This document shows positions 42,501-51,783 of a stretch of 64,000 bases of DNA, one piece after another. The notes beneath the pieces are model-generated. The model did not search any database. It saw only the letters and a list, made by a program, of their open reading frames with translations, and was not told the DNA's origin. The position numbers and the translations under genes were made by a program. Source of the stretch: Flavobacteriales bacterium. GTDB taxonomy: Bacteria; Bacteroidota; Bacteroidia; Flavobacteriales_F; PHOS-HE28. The stretch lies in the NCBI GenBank assembly GCA_023957375.1, contig JAMLHB010000002.1:620001-684000 (forward strand), given 5' to 3'. Each line of letters opens with the position of its first letter. Position 1 is the stretch's first letter.

Positions 42501-42666
42501 TCAGCACCCGCTCGCGCATTTCCACGGCCGCCTTGTTGGTGAAGGTGAGCGCCAGGATGGACCGGTAAGCCGAGGGGTCCTTCGCGCGCAGCGCCTTCAG
42601 CAGGTATTGCTTCACCAAGGCATGGGTTTTTCCGGCACCGGCGGAGCTGTGTAGGACGGTGAACAT
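39529..42666 (-). CDS. UvrD/RecB-type helicase-nuclease (AddA-like)
   Basis: The protein has 1045 residues from MFTVLHSSAGAGKTHALV, with Walker A SAGAGKT at 8-14. Superfamily 1A motifs follow: LTFTNKAAVEMRER, FLIDEFQDTSLMQW, FLVGDAKQAIYRWRNGEA, LAGNYRSGRAI, IQVMTIHKAKGLQFPVVIVPE and VLYVAITRPEQRLYLS. The C-terminus has a PD-(D/E)XK nuclease with ILDIKTGRPDD and a following Q-x3-Y (HQVAEYIRLL). This is AddA/RexA architecture for double-strand break resection. The usual AddB partner is not beside it in this window. Confidence 0.92.
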   Translation of the reverse strand: MFTVLHSSAGAGKTHALVKQYLLKALRAKDPSAYRSILALTFTNKAAVEMRERVLNYLEELASTADLKHAQADMRDSVLKEAGITPDELRRRAQAMLGHMLHHWGQVAISTIDSFTRRVVMPFARDLQLDHELRMTTEEEHLRAQAVDLLLEEAGSDAALTEVLVATCEQLLEEEQTWNPGQPLRELAKQLGREDALEHLAALEEVSTAQFMRVKDELERRNVKFAVRMAGLGREALDAIVRTGVEEGDLYNAGRGIMSYFRGLFRLDEMPKYGAVLSKAMESGRWYGPKAPAEAKEAIQGISTILYEVVREVEDLRGGENAPGELPQYFVRKAILRDLLPTASLNAIDLRLEALKREEGVSFFSDLTRKVVAIVQDEPAPFLYERLGERYKHFLIDEFQDTSLMQWHALLPLVENALGQGGSVFLVGDAKQAIYRWRNGEARQFNRFPAVYRKDLLQRGDAVEQMLARNHVPVEPLAGNYRSGRAIIRFNNEVAGVLKQQLREGERFMYDRHEQEANLSMEGYVEVACYDPKDKAKDEGLAFTALMVKAVKDSLEDGFRLGDIAVLVRSRSQGATCSQRLAEEGWPVVSPEGFTLGSAPQVCAVVHVLAWLQRATDEHAAQAVQAMFLLDASSGAADPFAGNLRPKERMLRWVRENPGVHMRLPLVPLVCRIARALGRDPAEDVFMMGLVNEVHAFGKVYGDDLPGFLEHWERQGRKRSVGGNAGPDTIQVMTIHKAKGLQFPVVIVPEAGKAPGGGGRERIWIRPDPPIEGLPAALVGMSNYLLEAGVDEVMEEKNLRMLDQLDVLYVAITRPEQRLYLSVPGGGTGFLAKALREHLGLGPGQAWASGQRMRNEAAEMAADRAGGPAEPEPASGRASGEATPRQWQIRCDAPSDWDPADPDPYRSHGNALHAILARVHATGDLPKALSLEAPNWGLTEEAQAAIARHLQLLLARPELEPFFGEGLHVQTESTLLDEKGRALRPDRVVREGGEIRILDIKTGRPDDRHNHQVAEYIRLLRAVEGKPVEGWLLYIRDGSLVPVGT

Positions 42667-42746
42667 GAACGGCCAAGGTAGCGCAGGTGCCGGTCCCGTA
42701 CCCGGGCGGACATGCCGTTGCCGATGGGGCCCGGTTGAATGCGTTG

Positions 42747-44234
42747 CTACGCCGCCTTGATGCCCGCCGCAGGCCGCCACGTGGTGCAGCGCATACGGTC
42801 GTTGAGCACTTCGGGCTTGAAGATGCTGGTGCCCATCAGCATGCGGGCGCACTCCTGCACCCCTTCGGTGATGCTGGGGTGCGGGTGCATCAATTTGGCC
42901 AGCTCGGCCACGCCCATGCCGGTACTGATCATCAGGGCGACGGCCTGTATGGCGCTGCTCGCATGCTCGCCCACGGCGCGCATGCCCAGCACCTTCATCC
43001 GGTCATCATCCGTGACGATCATCTTGAAGAAGCCTTTGGCGTGGCGCATGGCAGTGGCCCGTGCCAGGCACGAATAATCGATCTTCGCCGTGCGGTGTGC
43101 CAGGCCTTTTTCACGGCACCCCTGTTCGTTGAGGCCCACGCCGGCAACCTCCGGATCGAGGAACATGATGGTACTGGCATTGGCATGGCTGAGGGGCAGG
43201 TCTTTCAGTTGCCAGATCCGCTCCACGGCATGCCTGCCCTCCATCTCCCCGATATTCACCAGCATGTTGCTGCCCATGGCATCGCCCACCACGTGGATGT
43301 GCGGCTGCGAGCTGCACGTTCCATCGAGCACAACGCCCCCTTTTTCATCCCGGTCCACTCCGGCATGTTCAAGCCCCAGGTTCTCCACGTTGGGCACCCG
43401 TCCCACGGAAAGCAAGGCTTTCTCCACGGCCACCTCCTCGGTGCCGCCATCCTCGTAGCGCAACAGGTAACGCACGGCATCCGGCTCGGCGGCGATCCGT
43501 TCCAAACGGGCCCGGTGATGGATCACCACGCCCTTTCGTTCGAGGTTTCCTGACACCAGGTCGGAGACGTCGTCATCCTCAAAAGGCAGGATGCGCGGCG
43601 CCCGGTCGATCAAATGCACTTTGGTGCGGCCGAAGTTGCTGAAGATGGTGGCGAACTCGCAGCCCACCACGCCGGCACCGATGATCACGATGCTCTTGGG
43701 GAAGTCGGTGATGGCGAAGATGCCGTCGCTGGACAGGATCCGGCGTTCGTCCAGGCCGATACCGGGCAGGTGCCGTGGCCTGCTGCCGGTGGCAACAATG
43801 AAGTGGTCGGCCCTGACGGTGGCGATGCCGCCATCACGCTTTACCTCCACGACATGTGGGTCCATGAACGCGGCGTGGCCCCGGATGTGCTTGAACGTGC
43901 CCCCGGAGGGCCCCGGCCTGGCAGCCATCATTTGCAGGTGGCAGGAATGCAGGTATTTCCGCTCGAAGAGGGCTTCGTTCATCGTTCGTTGCACCTCCTC
44001 CCAAGTGAGCCGGAAGGGTTCGCGGTCGCGGCTGCGCAGTACGTCATTCGCCGTGGCCACGCGCTGGCTGAGCTCCCACAGCGTCTTCGATGCCAAGGCT
44101 CCGTTGTAAATGCCGGTGCCACCGATCCGGTCCCGCTCAATGAGCACCACGCGCTTCCCAAGGTCCATGCCCCGCATGGCGGCGGCATAGCCCGCAGGTC
44201 CTCCGCCGATCACGCACAAATCGAAATTCTCCAT
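42747..44234 (-). CDS. Lpd-like FAD/NAD(P) oxidoreductase lacking the redox cysteines
   Basis: The protein has 495 residues with class I pyridine nucleotide-disulfide reductase layout: FAD motif CVIGGGPAGYAAAMRG, NAD motif IVIIGAGVVGCEFATIF, FAD motif HVVGDA and the dimerisation domain. The active-site segment GGTCLNVGCIPSK of dihydrolipoamide dehydrogenase reads GGTGIYNGALASK (38-50): both cysteines are replaced, by G41 and A46. The C-terminal His-Glu region HPHPSITEG is kept. It cannot reduce disulfides by the standard route. Soluble transhydrogenase or quinone reductase activity is possible. Confidence 0.88.
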   Translation of the reverse strand: MENFDLCVIGGGPAGYAAAMRGMDLGKRVVLIERDRIGGTGIYNGALASKTLWELSQRVATANDVLRSRDREPFRLTWEEVQRTMNEALFERKYLHSCHLQMMAARPGPSGGTFKHIRGHAAFMDPHVVEVKRDGGIATVRADHFIVATGSRPRHLPGIGLDERRILSSDGIFAITDFPKSIVIIGAGVVGCEFATIFSNFGRTKVHLIDRAPRILPFEDDDVSDLVSGNLERKGVVIHHRARLERIAAEPDAVRYLLRYEDGGTEEVAVEKALLSVGRVPNVENLGLEHAGVDRDEKGGVVLDGTCSSQPHIHVVGDAMGSNMLVNIGEMEGRHAVERIWQLKDLPLSHANASTIMFLDPEVAGVGLNEQGCREKGLAHRTAKIDYSCLARATAMRHAKGFFKMIVTDDDRMKVLGMRAVGEHASSAIQAVALMISTGMGVAELAKLMHPHPSITEGVQECARMLMGTSIFKPEVLNDRMRCTTWRPAAGIKAA

Positions 44235-44412
44235 GGCACTATGGGCTCTTGCTGGTTCCCCTTTGTTACGGCAGCGCCGGGGAATGGTTCATCCGGCCGG
44301 ACAAGCCGATGGTCCCGCTGGATCCACCGCTCGCCGGGCCGGCGAACTGATCTGTCGGATCACCTTGCGGTTACAGTATCCTACGGCCCATGCAGCCCGT
44401 ACAAGGCACAAG

Positions 44413-47400
44413 ATGCGCGTGCCCATTGCCGGTTGGAAGTTGCTGTTGCTGGCCCTTGGCCTTTCCGCCACTTTGGCCTCGCAGGCCCAATGCCCCCAAC
44501 TGTATGCCAGCGACGGCAACCCCAGTGGTGCACCCGTTTGGATCAGCTGCTCGGGCGGCAATTTCACCTTGGTGGTGGCCTCACCGGCGCCAACGGGAGC
44601 ATACACCATTGATTGGGGGGACGGCACACCGGATGCGGTGGGACCCAGCCTGGCACCGCCCCAAACGGTGAACCACACCTATCCGGCCGCCGTAGCCACC
44701 TACACCGTCACCTTCACCGAGCTCACCAGCGGCTGCGTGATCACCGGCACGGTAACGATGGAGCAGAGCACCAGCGCCTCCATCCAGATCCCCGTGGGCG
44801 GCCTTACCCAGGTGTGCGCCCCGCAGTCGGTTGACTTCATCAACAGCAGCACCAACACCTCGCCGAACACCGTGTTCCGCTGGAACTTCGGCGATGGCAC
44901 CACCTGGTTTGATTACGATTACACCAACCTGGGCCAAACGCTCACCCACATGTACCTACCGGGCACCGTGGGCTGCGAAACCACCGTGCAACTCAGTGCG
45001 GAAAACCAGTGCAACACCCTGCAGGGCGGGCCCAGCATAGCCACCTTCAATCCCATCCGCATTTGGGACATCGACACGGCCAACATCTCGCCCAGCGCCA
45101 CCCTGCTCTGTTGGCCGGACAATGAGGTGACCTACCTCAACACCACCTTGCGCAACTGCCTGGCGCAGGGCAACATCTTCCAGCGCTACGAGTACTGGAA
45201 CTTCGGCGACTACTGGGGCGCGGGCCATGATTCGATCATCGACTGGACCCCATGGCCACCGACCTTCCCGCACACCATCGCCTATCCAGGCATCGGCACT
45301 TACCAGGTGATGATGCTGGACAGCAACTACTGCGGGATCGATACGGCGTGGGTCACCATCAACATCGTACCTCCGCCCTCCGTGGGCGTAACGGCCAATC
45401 CCACGCCCGTGTGCGCGGGCAGCCCGGTCACCTTCACGCCGACCACCAACGGCGGGGCCAACTACTTCGAGTGGGACTTTGATGACGGCAGCGGGTTTCA
45501 CTGGGCCAATGCGGGCAACCAAACCCACACCTTCAATACGCAAGGCACCTATAATGTCCGCTACGCGGCCAGCATCCAAGGCGCCACGGCCGGTTGCGCC
45601 GACACGGCCACCGCGGTGGTCACCGTGCTTCCCAGCCCCAGTGCCCAATTCACCCTGGACGAGCATGCGGCCTGCACCTCGCTGACAACCACTGCCACAA
45701 ACACCAGCAGCAACGCCATCAACTACCTGTGGGACTTCGGCGATGGCACCACCAATACCCAGCCCAACCCGCCTCCGCACACCTACTCAACCCCGGGCGA
45801 ATACGTGATCAGCCTTACGGCCTACAACAACCAAGGATGCGATAACACGGCGACCGACACCGTGCATGTGTTTGCCGTGCCGCAGCCGGTGATCGGTGCC
45901 CAGAACGTGTGCGAGGGATCCGCCGCGCAGTTTGCGGACCTGACCGTTACCGAGCCCGGGAACCCCGTTCAGCAATGGCTTTGGGATTTCGGCGACGGCA
46001 CCACCGACAACGTGCAGGGGCCCGGGCACCTGTATGCGGCCGGAGGCACCTATACGGTTACGCTTACGGTAACGACCCCCTATTGCCAGGGCACCAACAG
46101 TTCCACCATCACCGTGGAGCAGAAGCCCGTGGCAACCATTGTTGCCGACCCGGCCACGGGCTGCGCGCCATTGAACGTGTCCTTCATCAACAACAGCACC
46201 GGTGCGGTCAATTACGTCTGGCAGTTCGGCGACGGCGGTGCCAGCAACACCTCCGCTCCCCAGCACACCTACCAGAACCCGGGCAATGCGGACAGCGTGT
46301 ATACGGCCACCCTGGTGGCCAGCACGGCCTTCGGCTGCAGCGACACCGCCTCCGCCACGGTGACCGTTGCCCCCACGGTGATGGCGATGTTCACCCATGA
46401 TGCGCAACCCGGCTGCGCCCCGTTGGCCGTCCAGTTCACCAACCACAGCACCGGCGGCAACAACTTCCAGTGGGATTTCGGCGACGGCACGACCAGTACC
46501 GACCCCAACCCGTCGCACACCTACATCAACAATTCCGGCGTGCTGCAAGTAATGACCGTGTCGCTCACCGTGTCCAACTGGGCAGGTTGCAGTCATTCCA
46601 TGCAGCAAAACATTATTGTGTACCCGGCTCCGCACTTCACCTTCAGCGCCCAGCCGGACAATGGCTGCACGCCGTTGACGGTCACCTTCCCTTCCGTGAT
46701 CGGCGCCATCACCTACCAATGGGATTTCGGCGACGGCAGCACCGGCAGCGGGCCCACCCCGCAGCACACCTACATCAACAGCACCGACAGCACGGTACTT
46801 TTCCCCGTGCGGTTGACAGCCACCAACGCCTTTGGCTGCACCGACAGCACATCGGGCACCATCACCGTGTTCCCGGCGCCGGTGGCGCAATTCACGCTTA
46901 GCGGCAATAGCGGCTGCCATCCGCTTTCCGTAATGCTCAACAATCAGTCCCAAGGTGCGGCCAGTTATTCGTGGAGCTACGGGGACGGCCAAACATCCAC
47001 CACAACGGCCAGTGCGCACGGCCACACCTGGTACAACTACACCGGCCCCGGCGCACAGTCCTATGCAGTATCGCTCACCGCCACCTCCGCCAACGGCTGC
47101 ACCAACAGCATGGGCAGCACCGTGGAGGTGTACCCGCAGGTGGTGGCGGCCTTTGTTGCCGATAGCGCGGGCTGTTCGCCGATGAACCCGCATTTTGTGA
47201 ACCTGAGCACGGGTGCCGACAGCTACCTGTGGACCTTCGGCGACGGCAGCGGCAGCACCGCCCCGAACGGATCGCATGTCTACATCCACAACGGGCTTGC
47301 CGACACCTTGTTCCATCCCGTGCTTGTGGCCTCCTCCACTTTTGGATGCAGCGACACCGCCACCGCCGCCGTACTGGTCCATCCCGCGCCCATCGCGCAA

Positions 47401-48942
47401 TTCAGCGCTTCACCCGCCACGGCCTGTGCACCCGCCCCGATCGATCTCCAGGACTTTTCCATCGGAGCCACATCGCTGAACTGGGTATTCGGCGACGGCA
47501 TGTTCCAGAACGCCGCGCCTGGCGATGTGCAGCACACCTATAACAACTCCGGCAGCGCCCCCGTGCAATTTGACGTGCGCCTCACCGCCACCTCCGCCTT
47601 CGGGTGTACAGACACCATTACTTCCTACGTGACCGTCTACCCCTCGATCGACGCGCAGTTCAGCCTGCCGGCGGAGGCCTGTTCGCCTGCCGTGATCAAC
47701 CTGACCGGGCAAAGCCAAGGCGCCACGCAGATGCTTTGGGACATGGGCGACGGCATCACCCTGATCGGCGCCAACGTGAGCCACACTTACGTGAACACCG
47801 GCAACACCGACGTCACCTACACCGTGTCCCTCACCGCCACCTCGGCCTACGGCTGCACCTCCACGGTGCAGCATGCCATCGTCATCCATCCCGTTCCGGC
47901 CGCCGCGTTCATCGCCACGCCGTTCAACCAGACCTTCCCCGATGCCACGGTCACCATCAACAACACAACCGCACCCGGCCCGTGGAACTACAACTGGTCC
48001 TTGGGTGACGGCAGCAGCTCGAACGTGCAGCAGCCACCCGCACATACCTATTCCACGTGGGGCAGTTTTACCATCACCCTGGTGGTAAGCACTGGCATCT
48101 GTTCCGATACGGCCAGCCAGCAGGTCACCATCGCCCCGCCCCTGCCCACCGCTTCCTTCATCGGCAGCGGCGAAGGCTGCGCCCCGTTGACGATCGCGTT
48201 CACCAACACCTCCCTGCTGGCCCAAGGCTACCAATGGCAGTTTGGCGATGGGGCATCCAGCATCGCGGAGAACCCGGTGCATGAATACCACACGCCGGGC
48301 ACCTATACCGTCTCGCTCACGGCCTTCGGCCTCAATGGGGGCATCAGCACCATGGTGAAGGTGGATTCCGTGGTGGTGCACCCAACGGCCATGGCCTTCT
48401 TCACCGTGCAGCCCGCCCAGGTGATCGTGCCCACGCAACCCATCTTCACGTACAACCTCAGCACCAACGCCACCAGCTACGTGTGGGACTTCGGCGACGG
48501 CATCTTCAGCAACGAAACCTCGCCGGTCCATTACTACCAAACCCCCGGCAACTATGGCATTACCCTGGTAGCCAACAACGTGTGGAACTGCCCAGACACG
48601 TTCAGCCTGCCCGGTGCGGTCACCGCCATTGCCGGCGGAGAGATCGCCTTCCCGAACGCCTTCACCCCGGGAAACAACGGACCCACGGACGGCGTATACG
48701 ACCCCAACAGTTTCGACAACGACATCTTCCACCCGATGAGCCAAGGCGTTGTGGACTACAAGCTGCAAGTATTCAACCGTTGGGGGGAATTGTTGTTCGA
48801 GACCACCGAGATAACGAAAGGATGGGACGGATACTACCGCGGGCGGTTGAGCAAGCAGGACGTGTATGTCTGGAAGGCCTATGCCCGATTTGTCACCGGT
48901 GAGGAGAAACGCATGTCCGGTGACCTAACTCTGTTGAAATGA
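44413..48942 (+). CDS. Giant PKD-repeat surface protein with type B T9SS (gliding-associated) C-terminal domain
   Basis: The protein has 1509 residues from MRVPIAGWKLLLLALG; an open frame extends upstream but the signal peptide fixes this start. The body is a chain of about 15 PKD domains of 85-95 residues, each with W-DFGDG and a P-HTY or similar motif, and variants such as WSYGDG and WDMGDG. The C-terminus IAFPNAFTPGNNG, YKLQVFNRWGELLFET, GWDGYYRG, MSGDLTLLK is the CHU_C/type B sorting domain. Such proteins are exported by T9SS with a PorP/SprF partner. It overlaps the PD40 gene by 4 bp. Confidence 0.95.
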   Translation: MRVPIAGWKLLLLALGLSATLASQAQCPQLYASDGNPSGAPVWISCSGGNFTLVVASPAPTGAYTIDWGDGTPDAVGPSLAPPQTVNHTYPAAVATYTVTFTELTSGCVITGTVTMEQSTSASIQIPVGGLTQVCAPQSVDFINSSTNTSPNTVFRWNFGDGTTWFDYDYTNLGQTLTHMYLPGTVGCETTVQLSAENQCNTLQGGPSIATFNPIRIWDIDTANISPSATLLCWPDNEVTYLNTTLRNCLAQGNIFQRYEYWNFGDYWGAGHDSIIDWTPWPPTFPHTIAYPGIGTYQVMMLDSNYCGIDTAWVTINIVPPPSVGVTANPTPVCAGSPVTFTPTTNGGANYFEWDFDDGSGFHWANAGNQTHTFNTQGTYNVRYAASIQGATAGCADTATAVVTVLPSPSAQFTLDEHAACTSLTTTATNTSSNAINYLWDFGDGTTNTQPNPPPHTYSTPGEYVISLTAYNNQGCDNTATDTVHVFAVPQPVIGAQNVCEGSAAQFADLTVTEPGNPVQQWLWDFGDGTTDNVQGPGHLYAAGGTYTVTLTVTTPYCQGTNSSTITVEQKPVATIVADPATGCAPLNVSFINNSTGAVNYVWQFGDGGASNTSAPQHTYQNPGNADSVYTATLVASTAFGCSDTASATVTVAPTVMAMFTHDAQPGCAPLAVQFTNHSTGGNNFQWDFGDGTTSTDPNPSHTYINNSGVLQVMTVSLTVSNWAGCSHSMQQNIIVYPAPHFTFSAQPDNGCTPLTVTFPSVIGAITYQWDFGDGSTGSGPTPQHTYINSTDSTVLFPVRLTATNAFGCTDSTSGTITVFPAPVAQFTLSGNSGCHPLSVMLNNQSQGAASYSWSYGDGQTSTTTASAHGHTWYNYTGPGAQSYAVSLTATSANGCTNSMGSTVEVYPQVVAAFVADSAGCSPMNPHFVNLSTGADSYLWTFGDGSGSTAPNGSHVYIHNGLADTLFHPVLVASSTFGCSDTATAAVLVHPAPIAQFSASPATACAPAPIDLQDFSIGATSLNWVFGDGMFQNAAPGDVQHTYNNSGSAPVQFDVRLTATSAFGCTDTITSYVTVYPSIDAQFSLPAEACSPAVINLTGQSQGATQMLWDMGDGITLIGANVSHTYVNTGNTDVTYTVSLTATSAYGCTSTVQHAIVIHPVPAAAFIATPFNQTFPDATVTINNTTAPGPWNYNWSLGDGSSSNVQQPPAHTYSTWGSFTITLVVSTGICSDTASQQVTIAPPLPTASFIGSGEGCAPLTIAFTNTSLLAQGYQWQFGDGASSIAENPVHEYHTPGTYTVSLTAFGLNGGISTMVKVDSVVVHPTAMAFFTVQPAQVIVPTQPIFTYNLSTNATSYVWDFGDGIFSNETSPVHYYQTPGNYGITLVANNVWNCPDTFSLPGAVTAIAGGEIAFPNAFTPGNNGPTDGVYDPNSFDNDIFHPMSQGVVDYKLQVFNRWGELLFETTEITKGWDGYYRGRLSKQDVYVWKAYARFVTGEEKRMSGDLTLLK

Positions 48943-50534
48943 AGAGAACCTACCCTTTGATCCTGGCTTTCGCCCTACTGGCCCCATGCGGGAGCGCATC
49001 AGCCCAACAGGGCTACAGTCGCAGCCAGTACAACCTGCTGGACGAAGCGCGCACCCTCTTGGATGCCGGGCAATGGAGCGATGCCTACCGCATCTACAAG
49101 CGGTTGGTGAACGTGGACACCACTTTCGCCGAAACCTATTACGGCATCGGCATATGCGAGATGAACATGCCCGAAAAGCGGCCCTTGGCCACCGCCCGGT
49201 TTGAAACGGCCGTGCGGCACGGCCACGTGGAAGCGATGTACCAATTGGCGCTGGCCAGGCACCGGCAACAACGCTTCAGCGACGAGATCGGCCTGCTGGA
49301 GCAATACCGCAACGAGCGGCGGCGCGAGGTGTCCAACACGGAAGTGGACCGGCAGATCGCCACCGCCCAAACCGCCCGTTCACTGCAGGCCGACCCGGTG
49401 CACCTGCGCATCCGCAACCTGGGGACCGCGATCAATTCACCCTCCCATGATTACTGCCCGATCATTACTGCTGATGGCAACACGCTGTACTTCACCAGCA
49501 GAAGGGCCGGCACCATGGGGGGGGCGAAGGATGCAGCTGGCCAATTCTACGAGGACATCTATACCGCCACCCGCACCGATGGGGTATGGGGCCGTGCAAC
49601 AAACCTGCACGCTCCGGTAAACTCCTCCATGCAGGATGCCACGGTGGGCTTGAGCGCGGACGGCAACGAAATGATCATCTACCGTGCCAGCGACGGCATG
49701 CCGGACGGTGACCTGTACATCACCCAACGCGCACAAGGGCACTGGGGGGATCCGCAGCGCATGACCGGGAAGATCAACACCAAATACCACGAACCCAGCG
49801 CCACCATCTCGGCGGATGGTTCGGAGATCTACTTCACCAGCGACCGCCCGGGCGGCTTCGGGGGCCGCGACCTCTACCGCATCCGCCGCCTTCCTGACGG
49901 GCAATGGAGCGAACCGTTGAACTTGGGTGCCTCCATCAACACCCCGTACGATGAAGATGCGCCATTCCTGCACAGCGACGGCACCACCCTTTTCTTCAGC
50001 AGCAATGGCCACAACACCATGGGCGGCTTCGACATCTTCAAGGCCGCGCTGATGGACCCGGACATGAACGTATGGGACGAGCCGGTAAACATGGGCTATC
50101 CGCTGAACACGGTGAACGACGACATCTACTTCAGCCTCAGTGAAGACGGCCGGACCGGCTTCTTTAGTTCCGAAAGGAACGACGGCAAAGGGGGCCAGGA
50201 CATTTACGAAGTGGTATTCCCGGTGAACCAAGTGGAATACCTCCTGGTGCTCGGAACAGTTACCAATGCCCATGAGGACCCGGTCCAAGCACGGATCTTG
50301 GTCACCGATCCCGCCAGCGGGGAGATCGTGGGCATCTACAACTCCAACGAGCACACCGGCAAGTATGTGATGGCCTTGCGGCCGGGCAGGAAGTACAGCA
50401 TGAGCGTATCCGCGATCGGCTATGAGGATTGGGAACATGAACTGCTCGCCCGGGATGAAGAAATGATAGGCACCCTGGTGTTGGATATTCCGATGGTTCA
50501 AGGTGCGAAAACAGCAGGTGCCCTTCAACGTTGA
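48939..50534 (+). CDS. TPR-PD40 lipoprotein-like/periplasmic protein of the T9SS type B operon
   Basis: The protein has 531 residues. Signal peptide ILAFALLAPCGSASAQ, a TPR-like helical part (about 25-150), then six PD40/WD40-type blades (ADGNTLYFTSRRAGT, ADGSEIYFTSDRPGGFGGRD, SDGTTLFFSSNGHNTMGGFD, EDGRTGFFSSERNDGKGG). A carboxypeptidase-like domain ends it (GTVTNAHEDPVQARILV). PorE-like relatives add an OmpA peptidoglycan-binding domain; none is present here. It overlaps the PKD gene by 4 bp and ends 4 bp before the PorP/SprF start. Confidence 0.88.
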   Translation: MKRTYPLILAFALLAPCGSASAQQGYSRSQYNLLDEARTLLDAGQWSDAYRIYKRLVNVDTTFAETYYGIGICEMNMPEKRPLATARFETAVRHGHVEAMYQLALARHRQQRFSDEIGLLEQYRNERRREVSNTEVDRQIATAQTARSLQADPVHLRIRNLGTAINSPSHDYCPIITADGNTLYFTSRRAGTMGGAKDAAGQFYEDIYTATRTDGVWGRATNLHAPVNSSMQDATVGLSADGNEMIIYRASDGMPDGDLYITQRAQGHWGDPQRMTGKINTKYHEPSATISADGSEIYFTSDRPGGFGGRDLYRIRRLPDGQWSEPLNLGASINTPYDEDAPFLHSDGTTLFFSSNGHNTMGGFDIFKAALMDPDMNVWDEPVNMGYPLNTVNDDIYFSLSEDGRTGFFSSERNDGKGGQDIYEVVFPVNQVEYLLVLGTVTNAHEDPVQARILVTDPASGEIVGIYNSNEHTGKYVMALRPGRKYSMSVSAIGYEDWEHELLARDEEMIGTLVLDIPMVQGAKTAGALQR

Positions 50535-50538
50535 ACAA

Positions 50539-51543
50539 ATGAACGCGCGGCACGGGTTCTCCCTTGCGCTGATCATCGGCGCTTGGGGCCAACTGATGGC
50601 CCAGGATCCGCACTTCACGCAGTTCTATGCTTCACCCACCTACCTCAGCCCGGCTTTTGCAGGCACTACCGTTCAAAGCCGCTTGGCGCTGCAATTCCGC
50701 GACCAGTGGCCGGCCATCCCTGGTGCGTTCGTAAGCTTTGCCTTTGCCGCAGACCAGTACTTGGCCAACCTGAACAGCGGCATCGGCTTGATCGCCGTGC
50801 GCGACCAGGCCGGAAGCGGGGCCTTGAGCTCCACCACCATAAGCCTGCAGTACGCCTACGAGATCCGCTTGAAGCACAAGGTATATCTGCGGCCAGCCCT
50901 GCAGTTCGGTTATGCCAACCGGGCCGTGAACTACTCCCAACTGGTGTTCAACGACCAGCTGGCGCGCGGCGGCGATATTTCCACCTATGAGCATTTTGAC
51001 GGGCGCAAAGCCGGTTATGCCGACATTGGTTCGGGCCTGCTGTTCTTCACGCCCACCATGTGGGCCGGCATTGCCCTGCAGCACATGAACGAACCCAACC
51101 AGTCGCTGCTGCTGGAGGAAGCCCGTTTGCCACGCCAATTCAACCTGCACGGCGGCTACCGCTTCAAGCTGCGCAGCGGCGGCATGGTGCGTAAAAATCA
51201 GCAAGCCATCGTGGCGGCGTTCAACTACCGCGCACAGGGCAAGTTCGATCAATTGGACATCGGCGCGTACTATGAGCAGGACCCGGTCTTTGGTGGCATC
51301 TGGTACCGCGGCCTTCCCGTCAAATCCTACCGGCCCGGCTACCCGAACAACGATGCCATCGCTCTGTTGGCCGGGTTCAAGGCCGGTGATTGGCGTTTCG
51401 GGTACAGCTACGACATTACCATCTCGCGCCTGGCGATCAACAGTGGGGGCGCACATGAGATCACCGCGGTATACGAATTCGCTGACAAGCGGAAGAAGCG
51501 GTCGATGGCCCGGAGACGGGTGGTGCCGTGCGCGAAGTTCTGA
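50539..51543 (+). CDS. PorP/SprF family type IX secretion outer-membrane protein
   Basis: The protein has 334 residues. Signal GFSLALIIGAWGQLMAQ is followed by the family opening DPHFTQFYASPTYLSPAFAG, then a 14-strand-type barrel with LALQFRDQWPAIPGAF and SFAFAADQYL, and the late motif NNDAIALLAGFKAG with FGYSYDITIS. SprF is required to deliver type B cargo such as SprB. Its place directly after a type B adhesin and PD40 gene supports a dedicated partner role. Confidence 0.94.
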   Translation: MNARHGFSLALIIGAWGQLMAQDPHFTQFYASPTYLSPAFAGTTVQSRLALQFRDQWPAIPGAFVSFAFAADQYLANLNSGIGLIAVRDQAGSGALSSTTISLQYAYEIRLKHKVYLRPALQFGYANRAVNYSQLVFNDQLARGGDISTYEHFDGRKAGYADIGSGLLFFTPTMWAGIALQHMNEPNQSLLLEEARLPRQFNLHGGYRFKLRSGGMVRKNQQAIVAAFNYRAQGKFDQLDIGAYYEQDPVFGGIWYRGLPVKSYRPGYPNNDAIALLAGFKAGDWRFGYSYDITISRLAINSGGAHEITAVYEFADKRKKRSMARRRVVPCAKF

Positions 51544-51783
51544 TCGGTGCCCTCTTGCCCACCCGGCCGCGCTGTCCGCAGGTTTTCCAAGGTCTTCCGG
51601 TGGCCGATCCAGGGCAGTGCCACGGTACACCGGGATGGATACTGTTGCGTGATCGCCACTGCGCCAGCATCAATTTTTCTTGCTTGGGCCCGGCGAGGCG
51701 CACCGTACTCATGGCGCACAGGCATCAAAGGCCAACCGTTCAAATCCGGCAGAAGCAGCGCTGCGATTGAATTGCCTGCAGGC
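51544..51783. other. 240-bp convergent intergenic region
   Basis: This lies between the PorP/SprF gene (plus) and the aldehyde dehydrogenase-like gene (minus). Short frames cross it on both strands but none resembles a known protein or starts with a credible signal. No strong hairpin with a T-run was found. Confidence 0.4.

Noticed and set aside
44233..44412. Upstream extension of the PKD-protein frame
   Set aside because: The extension is Arg/Ala/Gly-rich and would bury the signal peptide 60 residues inside the protein; the ATG at 44413 gives a normal signal.
11817..49518. Runs of 7-8 G in surface-protein genes (near 11820, 22847 and 49516) as possible phase-variation tracts
   Set aside because: Runs of similar length occur in housekeeping genes here (ompH near 26903, pdxJ near 37240), so they fit the high GC content, and all reading frames are intact.
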